The notes beneath the pieces are model-generated. The model saw nothing but the letters and a program-made list of their open reading frames with translations, was not told the origin of the DNA and searched no databases. Of a stretch of 8,547 nucleotides of DNA, positions 1 through 5,161 are shown one piece after another (the first letter of the stretch is position 1; each line of letters opens with the position of its first letter). A program made the position numbers and the translations under genes. The stretch lies in assembly GCA_028716025.1 (NCBI GenBank), contig JAQUQP010000078.1, positions 1-8,547 of the forward strand, in the 5' to 3' direction. This DNA comes from a bacterium. GTDB taxonomy: Bacteria; UBA6262.

Positions 1-876
1 ACCATCTCCGGTAAAAGCACTCCTGGTGCCTCTGTAAATCTTTTAAAGATGTCAGCTTTGGTTGTTTTTCCTGCCGTGGCAGTATTCAGCGATAGCACCT
101 ATAGATACGAATTGGTAGCGGTTACCACAGCTGATGCCAATGGTAATTTTTCTTTTGCCTCTGCTGACTATAAAGAATATCTCACTCCCGGGGTCAATAA
201 ATTCGTAGTCACTGCCAACGGTACCCGTTCAGAAATCCTGGTAGTGAATGTAGCTACCCCGATAGGAATAATTTTTGATGCGATAAAGAATCAACCACTC
301 TCCAATGCTCAAGTGTCTCTCTATAGATTTGACGGTGTCCTAGCCCAGCCGGGAGTGGACATAGCATCAACTGATACCAATCCGCAAACAGCTGGTAGTG
401 ACGGCTCTTATGGGTTTGTGGCTAATAGCGGAGATTATTATCTTGCGGTACAACTGCCTAATTATAGTTATCCTTCTACCAGGAATTATTTTGATTCTTC
501 CAGGAATATCATTATTGGCTCTAAGATGGATACTTTTAGAATCGGGCCTGACATCTTATATATGGATCTGCCTCTTGATCCTACTGAATCATTTTCCTGT
601 TACCCCAGTCCGTTTAATCCTTATGAACGGAACATTACTATCCAGTATTATCTGGATAAAGACACCGAAGTGGGTATAGCAGTCTATGACCTGCTGGGCA
701 ATTTGGTCAAAACCTGGGAAATTACCCGTGGCAGCCAGTATGCGCAAAAAGGATTGAATCAATTGCCCTGGGATGGTCGCAGTGGCTCAGGGCACATTAT
801 TGCCAATGGCGGCTATATTGTTCTCCTGCATGCTGACAACACCGTTAAGAAGTTTAAGATCCTGGTAATTGAGTAA
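1..876 (+). CDS. Secreted surface protein C-terminal part: Ig-like, carboxypeptidase-regulatory-like and FlgD-Ig-like domains (5' partial)
   Basis: The frame is open to the left edge, so the true start lies outside and the ATG at 49 is internal; 291 residues are visible. Residues 1-85 read as an Ig-like beta domain with a DANGNFSF turn and a late LTPGVNKFVVTA strand. Residues 86 to about 165 resemble a carboxypeptidase-regulatory-like fold (LSNAQVSLYRFDG, then a GSDGSYGF turn). Residues 199-291 form a FlgD-Ig-like/T9SS-type C-terminal domain: YPSPFNP at 201, then VYDLLGNLVKTW, LPWDGRSGSG, GGYIVLL and a closing KKFKILVIE. In this family such domains are structural or sorting modules of large exported proteins, so the missing N-terminus probably carries a signal peptide and more repeats. 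The function of the whole protein cannot be told. A PorV-type barrel is encoded shortly downstream, consistent with a T9SS-like surface-delivery route, but that link is inference. Confidence 0.85.
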   Translation, partial: TISGKSTPGASVNLLKMSALVVFPAVAVFSDSTYRYELVAVTTADANGNFSFASADYKEYLTPGVNKFVVTANGTRSEILVVNVATPIGIIFDAIKNQPLSNAQVSLYRFDGVLAQPGVDIASTDTNPQTAGSDGSYGFVANSGDYYLAVQLPNYSYPSTRNYFDSSRNIIIGSKMDTFRIGPDILYMDLPLDPTESFSCYPSPFNPYERNITIQYYLDKDTEVGIAVYDLLGNLVKTWEITRGSQYAQKGLNQLPWDGRSGSGHIIANGGYIVLLHADNTVKKFKILVIE

Positions 877-880
877 AAGC

Positions 881-915
881 TGCTAAATGCTGGAAGCTGA
901 ATGCTGAATGTTTAA
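881..915. repeat. Degenerate heptamer array, consensus TGCTGAA
   Basis: Five consecutive 7-bp units (TGCTAAA, TGCTGGA, AGCTGAA, TGCTGAA, TGTTTAA) fill most of the gap between the surface-protein stop and the four-helix-bundle gene. They are the reverse complement of the arrays at 1328-1362 and 1610-1637. The last unit is weak. Short heptamer arrays of this type are dispersed in several bacterial lineages; their function is unknown. Confidence 0.75.
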
Positions 916-920
916 GAAAT

Positions 921-925
921 GGGAG
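921..925 (+). promoter_or_regulatory. Ribosome binding site for the four-helix-bundle gene
   Basis: GGGAG lies seven bases before the ATG at 933 and fixes that start. It lies just after the heptamer array, so the gene has its own translation signal. Confidence 0.6.
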
Positions 926-932
926 AAAAGAA

Positions 933-1235
933 ATGCTTAAGTTTGAAAATCTGGAAGTTTATCAAAAATCATTACTTTATATTCAAAATATTTATGAGGT
1001 AACAAAGATTTTTCCAAAAGATGAGAAATATGGCCTTACTGATCAATTAAGAAGAGCCTCTGTTTCTATTGCCGCTAATATTGCAGAAGGAAGTGGGCGA
1101 TATCATCGCAAAGATTATGTACAATTTCTTAGGATGGCTAGATCATCTGCTTATGAATGTATTGCTTTACTGCAAATTTCACTAAATCAAAAATATGTTG
1201 AAAAACAAAAATATGAAAATTTTATTCAGAGTTAG
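933..1235 (+). CDS. Four-helix-bundle protein (23S rRNA intervening-sequence/TIGR02436 type), C-terminus lost by frameshift
   Basis: This 100-residue product carries the family signature: FENLEVYQKS at the start, then FPKDEKYGLTDQLRRASVSI, AANIAEGSGR and FLRMARSSAYE. Family members are small helical-bundle proteins, first known from 23S rRNA intervening sequences and related to the Avd accessory proteins of diversity-generating retroelements. They are thought to bind nucleic acid, but their cellular role is unclear. The usual length is about 115-125 residues. Here the frame stops after ENFIQS, and the expected last helix continues in the next frame (1226-1300). The gene is visibly more AT-rich than its neighbours and sits between inverted heptamer arrays, which suggests it arrived as a small mobile unit. 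No 23S rRNA, reverse transcriptase or template repeat is present in the window. It may be functional despite the truncation, or a recent pseudogene. Confidence 0.85.
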   Translation: MLKFENLEVYQKSLLYIQNIYEVTKIFPKDEKYGLTDQLRRASVSIAANIAEGSGRYHRKDYVQFLRMARSSAYECIALLQISLNQKYVEKQKYENFIQS

Positions 1236-1300
1236 TAATAATTACAAAAATGATAAGTGGTTTAATGAATAAGTTGAATGAAGGTAATGGTAATGACTAA
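1226..1300 (+). pseudogene. Out-of-frame C-terminal helix of the four-helix-bundle gene
   Basis: Reading from 1226 in the -1 frame gives SELVIITKMISGLMNKLNE and then a short tail to a TAA at 1298. This amphipathic sequence is what the family normally has as its last helix. A single base missing in the run AAAATTTTA (1216-1224) explains the break. The stretch overlaps the first codons of the following PorV gene. An assembly error in the homopolymers is an equally good explanation. Confidence 0.65.
1281..1284 (+). promoter_or_regulatory. Ribosome binding site choosing ATG 1293 of the PorV gene
   Basis: Three in-frame ATGs occur at 1278, 1287 and 1293. The only purine-rich site, GAAGG (core AAGG at 1281-1284), is eight bases before 1293, two before 1287 and downstream of 1278. 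It therefore supports the third ATG, which also gives the cleanest signal peptide. Confidence 0.55.
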
Positions 1301-2264
1301 GGCAAAGTGTTTAATAATTCTCTTAACTTTTAGCATCCAGCTTTCAGCATCCAGCACGCTGCTTGCCCTCGATCTCGGCTTTGCCAAGCAAGACGGTGGG
1401 CGGCCAGGGGCGTTCCTCAACTATGGCGCGGGCGCTCGTTCACTGGCCATGGGCAAGACCTTTGTCGGCGTAGCTGATGACGCCAGCGCAACCTACTGGA
1501 ACCCGGCAGGTCTTGGTTTGTTGACCCAAAAAGAGATCAACACCCTCTTTGCTTCTTTATATGAGCGTACTGACTTTAGTTTTGCCAGTTATGTACATCC
1601 TTTAAAAACATCCAGCCTTCAGCCTTCAGCATTTAGCGATCTTGGAACCTTCGGTGTGTCTATAGTTAACCTTACTTCCAGGGGATTCCCGTTGCGAGAT
1701 GAGAATAATTATGACCTGGGAGAAGGGGGCGTGACTGAATCAGCCGCGATACTATCTTATGGAAGACAAATACAAATAGCCGATGACAGCTGGCAACTCG
1801 CATTTGGAGTAAGTGGCAAATTAGTCAGCCAAGATGTTGATACTAAAAGTGACACGGATTATGGTCTGGACCTTGGAGTACTAGCCAATTTTTATCCATG
1901 GTCTGCTGGCATAGCGGTCCAGAATGTTGTTGCTCCCCAGTTAACCTTACTGGAAAATACTAATCAATATCCGGTTTCAGCTACTCTGGGTGCCGGCTAC
2001 CGGCTATTTAGCGATAGTCTTTTGCTGGCCATGGATATAAATAAAATGGTAGACAGGGAGGTTAAGATCCATTTTGGCGCCGAATATTCAGTCGCACAGA
2101 TGATGGCGATCAGGGCAGGCATAGATGAGACAGAGCTGACCGCGGGACTCGGATTTACCTGGCAGAAATATAGTTTGGATTATGCTTTTGCCTATCATGA
2201 CGCCATAGCCGGGCAAAAAGACCTGGGTGTTTCCCATCGCCTGGGCATCAGTGTGAAATTTTGA
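1293..2264 (+). CDS. PorV/PorQ (UPF0164) family outer-membrane beta-barrel protein
   Basis: With the start at 1293 the protein has 323 residues. It has a signal peptide (MTKAKCLIILLTF core, cleavage probably after LLALDLG or close by). The PorV signature follows: GAGARSLAMG at 45-54, then VADDASATYWNPAGL at 60-74. The rest alternates polar and hydrophobic residues as in barrel strands and ends with the aromatic HRLGISVKF expected of an outer-membrane protein. PorV is the FadL-like barrel of type IX secretion that receives cargo carrying C-terminal sorting domains; many candidate phyla have relatives without a complete known T9SS. It follows a protein with a FlgD/T9SS-like C-terminal domain, so a shuttle role is plausible but unproven. 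Heptamer arrays run through its signal-peptide DNA and through codons around 1610-1637 without breaking the frame. Confidence 0.85.
   Translation: MTKAKCLIILLTFSIQLSASSTLLALDLGFAKQDGGRPGAFLNYGAGARSLAMGKTFVGVADDASATYWNPAGLGLLTQKEINTLFASLYERTDFSFASYVHPLKTSSLQPSAFSDLGTFGVSIVNLTSRGFPLRDENNYDLGEGGVTESAAILSYGRQIQIADDSWQLAFGVSGKLVSQDVDTKSDTDYGLDLGVLANFYPWSAGIAVQNVVAPQLTLLENTNQYPVSATLGAGYRLFSDSLLLAMDINKMVDREVKIHFGAEYSVAQMMAIRAGIDETELTAGLGFTWQKYSLDYAFAYHDAIAGQKDLGVSHRLGISVKF
1328..1362. repeat. Heptamer array inside the PorV signal-peptide coding sequence
   Basis: The units TTTTAGC, ATCCAGC, TTTCAGC, ATCCAGC and a diverged ACGCTGC run head to tail. The segment 1334-1356 matches the reverse complement of 888-910 at 20 of 23 positions. 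It encodes the end of the hydrophobic core and the polar region of the signal peptide (FSIQLSASS). Confidence 0.75.
1610..1637. repeat. Heptamer array within the PorV barrel coding sequence
   Basis: Four 7-bp units, ATCCAGC, CTTCAGC, CTTCAGC and ATTTAGC, have the same orientation as the array at 1328-1362. They encode SSLQPSAFS, a Ser-rich stretch that looks like a loop between barrel strands, where insertions would be tolerated. Confidence 0.75.
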
Positions 2265-2269
2265 TTCTC

Positions 2270-2297
2270 TTGACAAAACCGAAAAATCTGCTATATT
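2270..2297 (+). promoter_or_regulatory. Sigma70-like promoter for the sugar-nucleotide genes
   Basis: A perfect -35 TTGACA (2270-2275) is followed after 16 bases by TATATT (2292-2297), preceded by TGC as in an extended -10. It starts six bases after the PorV stop and about 75-80 bases before the epimerase start. It closely resembles the promoter at 4678-4706. Confidence 0.7.
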
Positions 2298-2311
2298 TGA
2301 TAGAACGATTC

Positions 2312-2370
2312 CACAGATTAGAAAAAAGATTGCACCGATTACAAGCTTTTGATTAAATCTGTGTAATCAC
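2312..2370 (+). promoter_or_regulatory. Epimerase 5' leader with overlapping inverted repeats
   Basis: CACAGATT (2312-2319) can pair with AATCTGTG (2356-2363), and GATTACA (2337-2343) with TGTAATC (2362-2368). The right arms share two bases, so the two stems compete. The right side contains a copy of the AATCTGTGTAATC repeat also found at 4903-4938. The ribosome binding site AAAGGA (2371-2376) follows directly. Regulation is possible but the element may just be a dispersed repeat. Confidence 0.4.
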
Positions 2371-2383
2371 AAAGGATTGTTAA

Positions 2384-3322
2384 ATGTCAAAGTTTCTCGT
2401 AACAGGCGGGGCTGGCTTCATTGGCTCTAATATTATCGAAGTTCTGCTCAAGAAAAAGCATAAAGTACGCATTCTGGATAATTTTTCTACTGGCAAAATG
2501 TCCAATCTTGACGGGTTTCGCTCTAAAATAGAGGTCATCAAAGGCGATATCCGCGATGTCAAAACTGTCAACAGGGCAGTCAAAGGCGTAGATTATGTAT
2601 TACACCAGGCAGCTTTGCCGTCAGTAGCCCGCTCAGTCGCTGATCCAGCTACCAGTAATAAAGTCAATATTGAAGGGACCTTGAATGTCCTGCTCGCAGC
2701 CCGTGATCATAAAGTCAAGCGCCTGGTCTATGCCGCGTCAAGTTCTGTTTATGGCGATACGCCGACATTACCTAAAGTAGAAACTATGGCCTCCAATCCC
2801 CTATCTCCATATGCCACTACCAAGCTGGCCGGAGAGCTTTATTGCCGCAATTTCTCTAAAATATTTGATCTGGAAACAGTCTGCCTGCGTTATTTCAATG
2901 TCTTTGGTCCCAAGCAGGACCCAGCCAGTTTCTATAGCGCGGTTATCCCTAAGTTTATCAGCTCCATGCTCAGAGGTGAATCCCCGCATATTAATGGTGA
3001 CGGCAGGCAAAGCCGTGACTTTACCTATATTGACAATGTAGTCTCAGCTAATATCCTGGCCTGCACTGCGCCCAAAGCATCCGGCGAAGTATTTAATATC
3101 GCCTGCGGCAAACGCTATACAGTCATTGAGCTGGCAGAGAAAATCGCCCGGATCCTGCGCATGAGCCTGGACCTGGAATTTGGCCCGGCTCGCCCCGGCG
3201 ATGTGAAACATTCTCTGGCTGATATCCGCAAAGCTAGGAGAATATTAAAATATACCGTGAAAGTGAACTTTGACGAAGGCCTGCGCCGTACTATTCACTG
3301 GTTCATTACTGGAGGGAAATAA
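2384..3322 (+). CDS. NAD-dependent SDR epimerase, UDP-GlcNAc(A) 4-epimerase-like (WbpP/TviC type)
   Basis: This 312-residue, full-length extended SDR protein likely inverts C4 of a UDP-sugar in the cytoplasm. The Rossmann glycine motif is G8-x2-G11-x2-G14 (TGGAGFIG) with D32 (ILDNFSTG) to hold the NAD ribose. The active site shows the serine cluster S119-S121 in SSSVYGD and Y143-x3-K147 in SPYATTKLAGE. The C-terminal substrate region carries LRYFNVFGPKQDP, YSAVIPKFI and GDGRQSRDFTYIDNVV, which is closest to the WbpP/TviC group acting on N-acetylated UDP-hexoses or their uronic acids. Pairing with the dehydrogenase one base downstream supports a route to UDP-GalNAcA or a similar acid sugar. 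The start is set by AAAGGA seven bases upstream. Exact substrate is not provable from sequence, and simple GalE activity remains possible. Confidence 0.88.
   Translation: MSKFLVTGGAGFIGSNIIEVLLKKKHKVRILDNFSTGKMSNLDGFRSKIEVIKGDIRDVKTVNRAVKGVDYVLHQAALPSVARSVADPATSNKVNIEGTLNVLLAARDHKVKRLVYAASSSVYGDTPTLPKVETMASNPLSPYATTKLAGELYCRNFSKIFDLETVCLRYFNVFGPKQDPASFYSAVIPKFISSMLRGESPHINGDGRQSRDFTYIDNVVSANILACTAPKASGEVFNIACGKRYTVIELAEKIARILRMSLDLEFGPARPGDVKHSLADIRKARRILKYTVKVNFDEGLRRTIHWFITGGK
3311..3316 (+). promoter_or_regulatory. Ribosome binding site choosing ATG 3324
   Basis: GGAGGG lies seven bases before ATG 3324, inside the last codons of the epimerase. The longer reading from an ATG at 3270 has no such site and would add 18 residues that overlap the epimerase and match no family sequence. 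Confidence 0.75.
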
Positions 3323-3323
3323 G

Positions 3324-4628
3324 ATGCAAGACGAAAGATTGAAGAAGATTATCGAGAAAAAAGCCAGAGTCGGCATTATCGGGCTCGGCTATGTCGGTCT
3401 ACCCTTGGCCGTAGAGCTAGCCAAGGTCGGTTTTGATGTGACTGGCATAGATGTGGATCAGCGCAAGATCGATAGTATCAATAAAGGTATTTCTTACATC
3501 CAGGATGTACCCACAAAAGAACTCAAGTCACTGGTCAAAGCCGGCAAGCTAAGAGCTACTACTGATTTTAGCGTGCTCAAGAAGATCGACACCATTAATA
3601 TCTGTGTCCCGACACCATTACGCAAATCCAAAGACCCGGATATCTCCTATATATTAGCTGCTACCAAAGAAATAGCCAAATACCTGCACAAGGGGCAGCT
3701 GATCATCCTGGAAAGCACCACCTATCCCGGCACCACTGAAGAAGTAATGCAGCCCATGCTGGAAGAGAAGGGGCTTAAAGCCGGCCGTGATTTCCACCTG
3801 GCGTTTTCACCGGAACGCGTAGACCCGGGCAATCCCCAGTTCAATACCAAAAATATTACCAAAGTAGTAGGTGGGTATACTCCCAGATGCACCGAACTGG
3901 CAGCCGCTCTCTACAGTCAAGCTATTGATAAAGTATTTCCGGTCAGTTCTACCCGGGTGGCTGAGACAGTCAAACTCCTGGAAAACACTTTCCGTTCGGT
4001 CAATATCGGCCTGGTCAATGAAATGGCCATTATCTGCAATAAACTCGGTATTAATGTCTGGGAAGTGATAGATGCCGCAGCTACCAAGCCATTCGGCTTT
4101 ATGCCATTCTACCCTGGACCAGGCATTGGGGGTCACTGTATTCCGCTCGACCCGCATTACCTGTCATGGCGGGTACGGTTGGAGGGGTATGATGCCAAGT
4201 TCATTGAACTGGCTGGCCAGATCAACCGGTCCATGCCAGAGTATGTTATAAACAAGCTAAACGATGCTCTGAACGAAAAGGGTAAATCTATTAAAAATGC
4301 CAAGATACTGGTTCTCGGTGTAGCTTACAAAAATGACATCGATGATGTTCGTGAATCGCCGGCTATTGATTTCATCAAGCTCTTGCAGAAAAAGGGCGCC
4401 AAAGTCAATTATCATGACCCATTTATCCCGAACCTTGGCCATGAAGGTATTGCTTTGAAGTCTGTTCCCCTGACTGAAAGTACGGTCAAGACAGCCGATG
4501 CAGTTGTTATCATTACCAAGCATAAAGCTTTCAACTATAAATGGCTGGTTTCCAAGGCCAAATTGGTCATCGATACCCGCAACGCGACCAAATCCCTTGG
4601 CCAGCGGAATAATGTAGTGAAATTATAA
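3324..4628 (+). CDS. Nucleotide-sugar 6-dehydrogenase, UDP-GlcNAc/ManNAc dehydrogenase-like (WbpA/TviB/WecC type)
   Basis: The 434-residue protein oxidises C6 of a UDP-sugar to the uronic acid using two NAD+, a cytoplasmic step in polysaccharide precursor supply. The N-terminal NAD domain has GLGYVG at 20-25 and the family motif SPERVDPGN. The central domain has KLLENTFRSVNIGLVNE with the catalytic Lys217 and Asn221. GGHCIPLDP follows with the nucleophile Cys272 and partner Asp276. The C-terminal UDP-binding domain (from about 326) has LGVAYKNDIDDVRESP. All key residues are present and the length is normal. The start codon is one base past the epimerase stop, so the two are surely cotranscribed and probably translationally coupled. 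The N-acetylhexosamine preference is inferred from overall resemblance to WbpA/TviB and from the epimerase partner; UDP-glucose is less likely. Confidence 0.9.
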   Translation: MQDERLKKIIEKKARVGIIGLGYVGLPLAVELAKVGFDVTGIDVDQRKIDSINKGISYIQDVPTKELKSLVKAGKLRATTDFSVLKKIDTINICVPTPLRKSKDPDISYILAATKEIAKYLHKGQLIILESTTYPGTTEEVMQPMLEEKGLKAGRDFHLAFSPERVDPGNPQFNTKNITKVVGGYTPRCTELAAALYSQAIDKVFPVSSTRVAETVKLLENTFRSVNIGLVNEMAIICNKLGINVWEVIDAAATKPFGFMPFYPGPGIGGHCIPLDPHYLSWRVRLEGYDAKFIELAGQINRSMPEYVINKLNDALNEKGKSIKNAKILVLGVAYKNDIDDVRESPAIDFIKLLQKKGAKVNYHDPFIPNLGHEGIALKSVPLTESTVKTADAVVIITKHKAFNYKWLVSKAKLVIDTRNATKSLGQRNNVVKL

Positions 4629-4677
4629 TGTCCGCCAACTACACTATTTTTGTAAAGTGAAACCTGTCTAAAACCGC

Positions 4678-4706
4678 TTGACAAAACTGATTTTATCTGT
4701 TATATA
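4678..4706 (+). promoter_or_regulatory. Sigma70-like promoter upstream of the export operon leader
   Basis: TTGACA (4678-4683) and TATATA (4701-4706) are 17 bases apart, with TG at 4698-4699 making an extended -10. The string CTTGACAAAAC and the later ATCTG-TATAT are shared with the promoter at 2270. Transcription would begin near 4713 and meet the terminator at 4797 before any gene. Confidence 0.7.
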
Positions 4707-4796
4707 TTTTGTATATCTTTTAACTGGCAACTGTTTCTCGTTTTGACTGATTTTCGAATTGACTGTTTTTTATGTAGTTTAGTAGAAACCCTACAG

Positions 4797-4838
4797 GCTA
4801 CAAAAGTGTATAGCTACACTTATGTAGCTTTTTATTTT
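4797..4838 (+). terminator. Rho-independent terminator
   Basis: GCTACAAAAGTGTA (4797-4810) pairs with TACACTTATGTAGC (4815-4828) at 13 of 14 positions around a four-base TAGC loop. It is followed by TTTTTATTTT (4829-4838). It could end the epimerase-dehydrogenase transcript, and it also lies about 85 bases into the transcript from the promoter at 4678, so it may act as an attenuator. Confidence 0.85.
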
Positions 4839-4846
4839 AAAAATAG

Positions 4847-4866
4847 CTGGTATAACCTGGTATAAC
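4847..4866 (+). repeat. Perfect tandem 10-bp direct repeat CTGGTATAAC, possible operator
   Basis: CTGGTATAAC occurs twice without a gap. The second copy ends 17 bases before the TATAAT at 4884, in the place of a -35 element. A one-helical-turn repeat there is typical of an activator site, but no protein is shown to bind. Confidence 0.5.
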
Positions 4867-4883
4867 TAAATCGTATAAAATCA

Positions 4884-4889
4884 TATAAT
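4884..4889 (+). promoter_or_regulatory. -10 box of a possible second promoter with no good -35
   Basis: TATAAT is a perfect -10. The hexamer 17 bases upstream is TATAAC, which is a poor -35, so the promoter would need help, possibly through the CTGGTATAAC repeats. Its transcript would start after the terminator and about 70 bases before the ATG at 4965. The region is AT-rich, so a chance match is possible. Confidence 0.4.
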
Positions 4890-4902
4890 ATATTTTCGTT
4901 TT

Positions 4903-4938
4903 AATCTATGTAATCGCTTTAAGAAATCTGTGTAATCG
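4903..4938. repeat. Two copies of a 14-bp interspersed repeat, AATCTGTGTAATCG
   Basis: AATCTATGTAATCG (4903-4916) and AATCTGTGTAATCG (4925-4938) differ at one base and are 22 bases apart. A third copy, with a final A, lies at 2356-2369. An inverted fragment GTGATTACAC lies at 6791-6800. All are just upstream of a ribosome binding site. Confidence 0.6.
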
Positions 4939-4964
4939 TATTTCAAAACGGAGGTTACTTTAGT

Positions 4965-5141
4965 ATGAATGGTCATCTGACAGTCTGTCAAGTATGCCAA
5001 AGACTACATTGCCATCCCAATACTCTTAAAAGATGGGAAAAGCGGTTGAGCCTGCACGTTAAGAGGGACTACCGGAACTATCGTATCTACACCGAGGACG
5101 ACATCAAGAGAATAGAATCCTATATTACCCAAGAAAAATAA
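4965..5141 (+). CDS. Small MerR-type helix-turn-helix DNA-binding protein
   Basis: This 58-residue protein consists almost only of a MerR/HTH_17-type winged helix-turn-helix. LTVCQVCQRLHCHPNTLKRWEK (residues 5-26, shown here without its last residues matching further) corresponds to the first two helices, and a wing and third helix follow with NYRIYTEDDIKRI. It lacks the effector-binding or long dimerisation helix of full MerR regulators, so it resembles excisionase-like or stand-alone HTH proteins. Start choice is firm: GGAGGT at 4950-4955 lies nine bases upstream. Three cysteines (8, 11, 16) sit with His15 and His17 in the DNA-binding helices, at positions normally taken by Lys, Ala and Val, which may indicate metal or redox sensing. 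It is followed after 20 bases by the outer-membrane export gene, so it is probably the operon's own regulator; the operator is unknown. Confidence 0.75.
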   Translation: MNGHLTVCQVCQRLHCHPNTLKRWEKRLSLHVKRDYRNYRIYTEDDIKRIESYITQEK

Positions 5142-5161
5142 TTTTCCTCAAAGGACTTCAA

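Larger units (their letters stand above)
4629..4964 (+). other. AT-rich intergenic control region, no protein gene seen
   Basis: These 336 bases separate the sugar-nucleotide genes from the export operon. In order they hold a strong promoter (4678-4706), a leader with small GTAG/CTAC inverted repeats (4773-4802), an intrinsic terminator (4797-4838), a tandem CTGGTATAAC repeat (4847-4866), a TATAAT box (4884-4889) and two 14-bp interspersed repeats (4903-4938). No tRNA or convincing small gene was found. Confidence 0.7.

Noticed and set aside
398..679. Open frame of 93 residues on the + strand, overlapping the surface-protein gene
   Set aside because: It lies fully inside the surface-protein gene in another frame; hydrophobic composition with no family resemblance and no ribosome binding site. 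A shadow of the real gene.
1278..1292. ATG at 1278 as PorV gene start
   Set aside because: The purine-rich site lies downstream of this ATG; 1293 fits better and gives a normal signal peptide. The earlier start is not fully excluded.
933..1300. Diversity-generating retroelement suggested by the Avd-like four-helix bundle
   Set aside because: No reverse transcriptase or template/variable repeat pair is visible; the sequence fits the IVS-type branch better.
881..1637. Heptamer arrays as a CRISPR array
   Set aside because: Units are 7 bp, contiguous and degenerate, with no spacers and no cas genes.
2801..3041. Open frames on both strands inside the epimerase gene
   Set aside because: They overlap strongly conserved SDR motifs read in the main frame and show no recognisable domain.
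3270..3323. Longer start for the dehydrogenase at ATG 3270
   Set aside because: No ribosome binding site, overlap with the epimerase, and the added residues are outside the family; ATG 3324 has GGAGGG at correct spacing.
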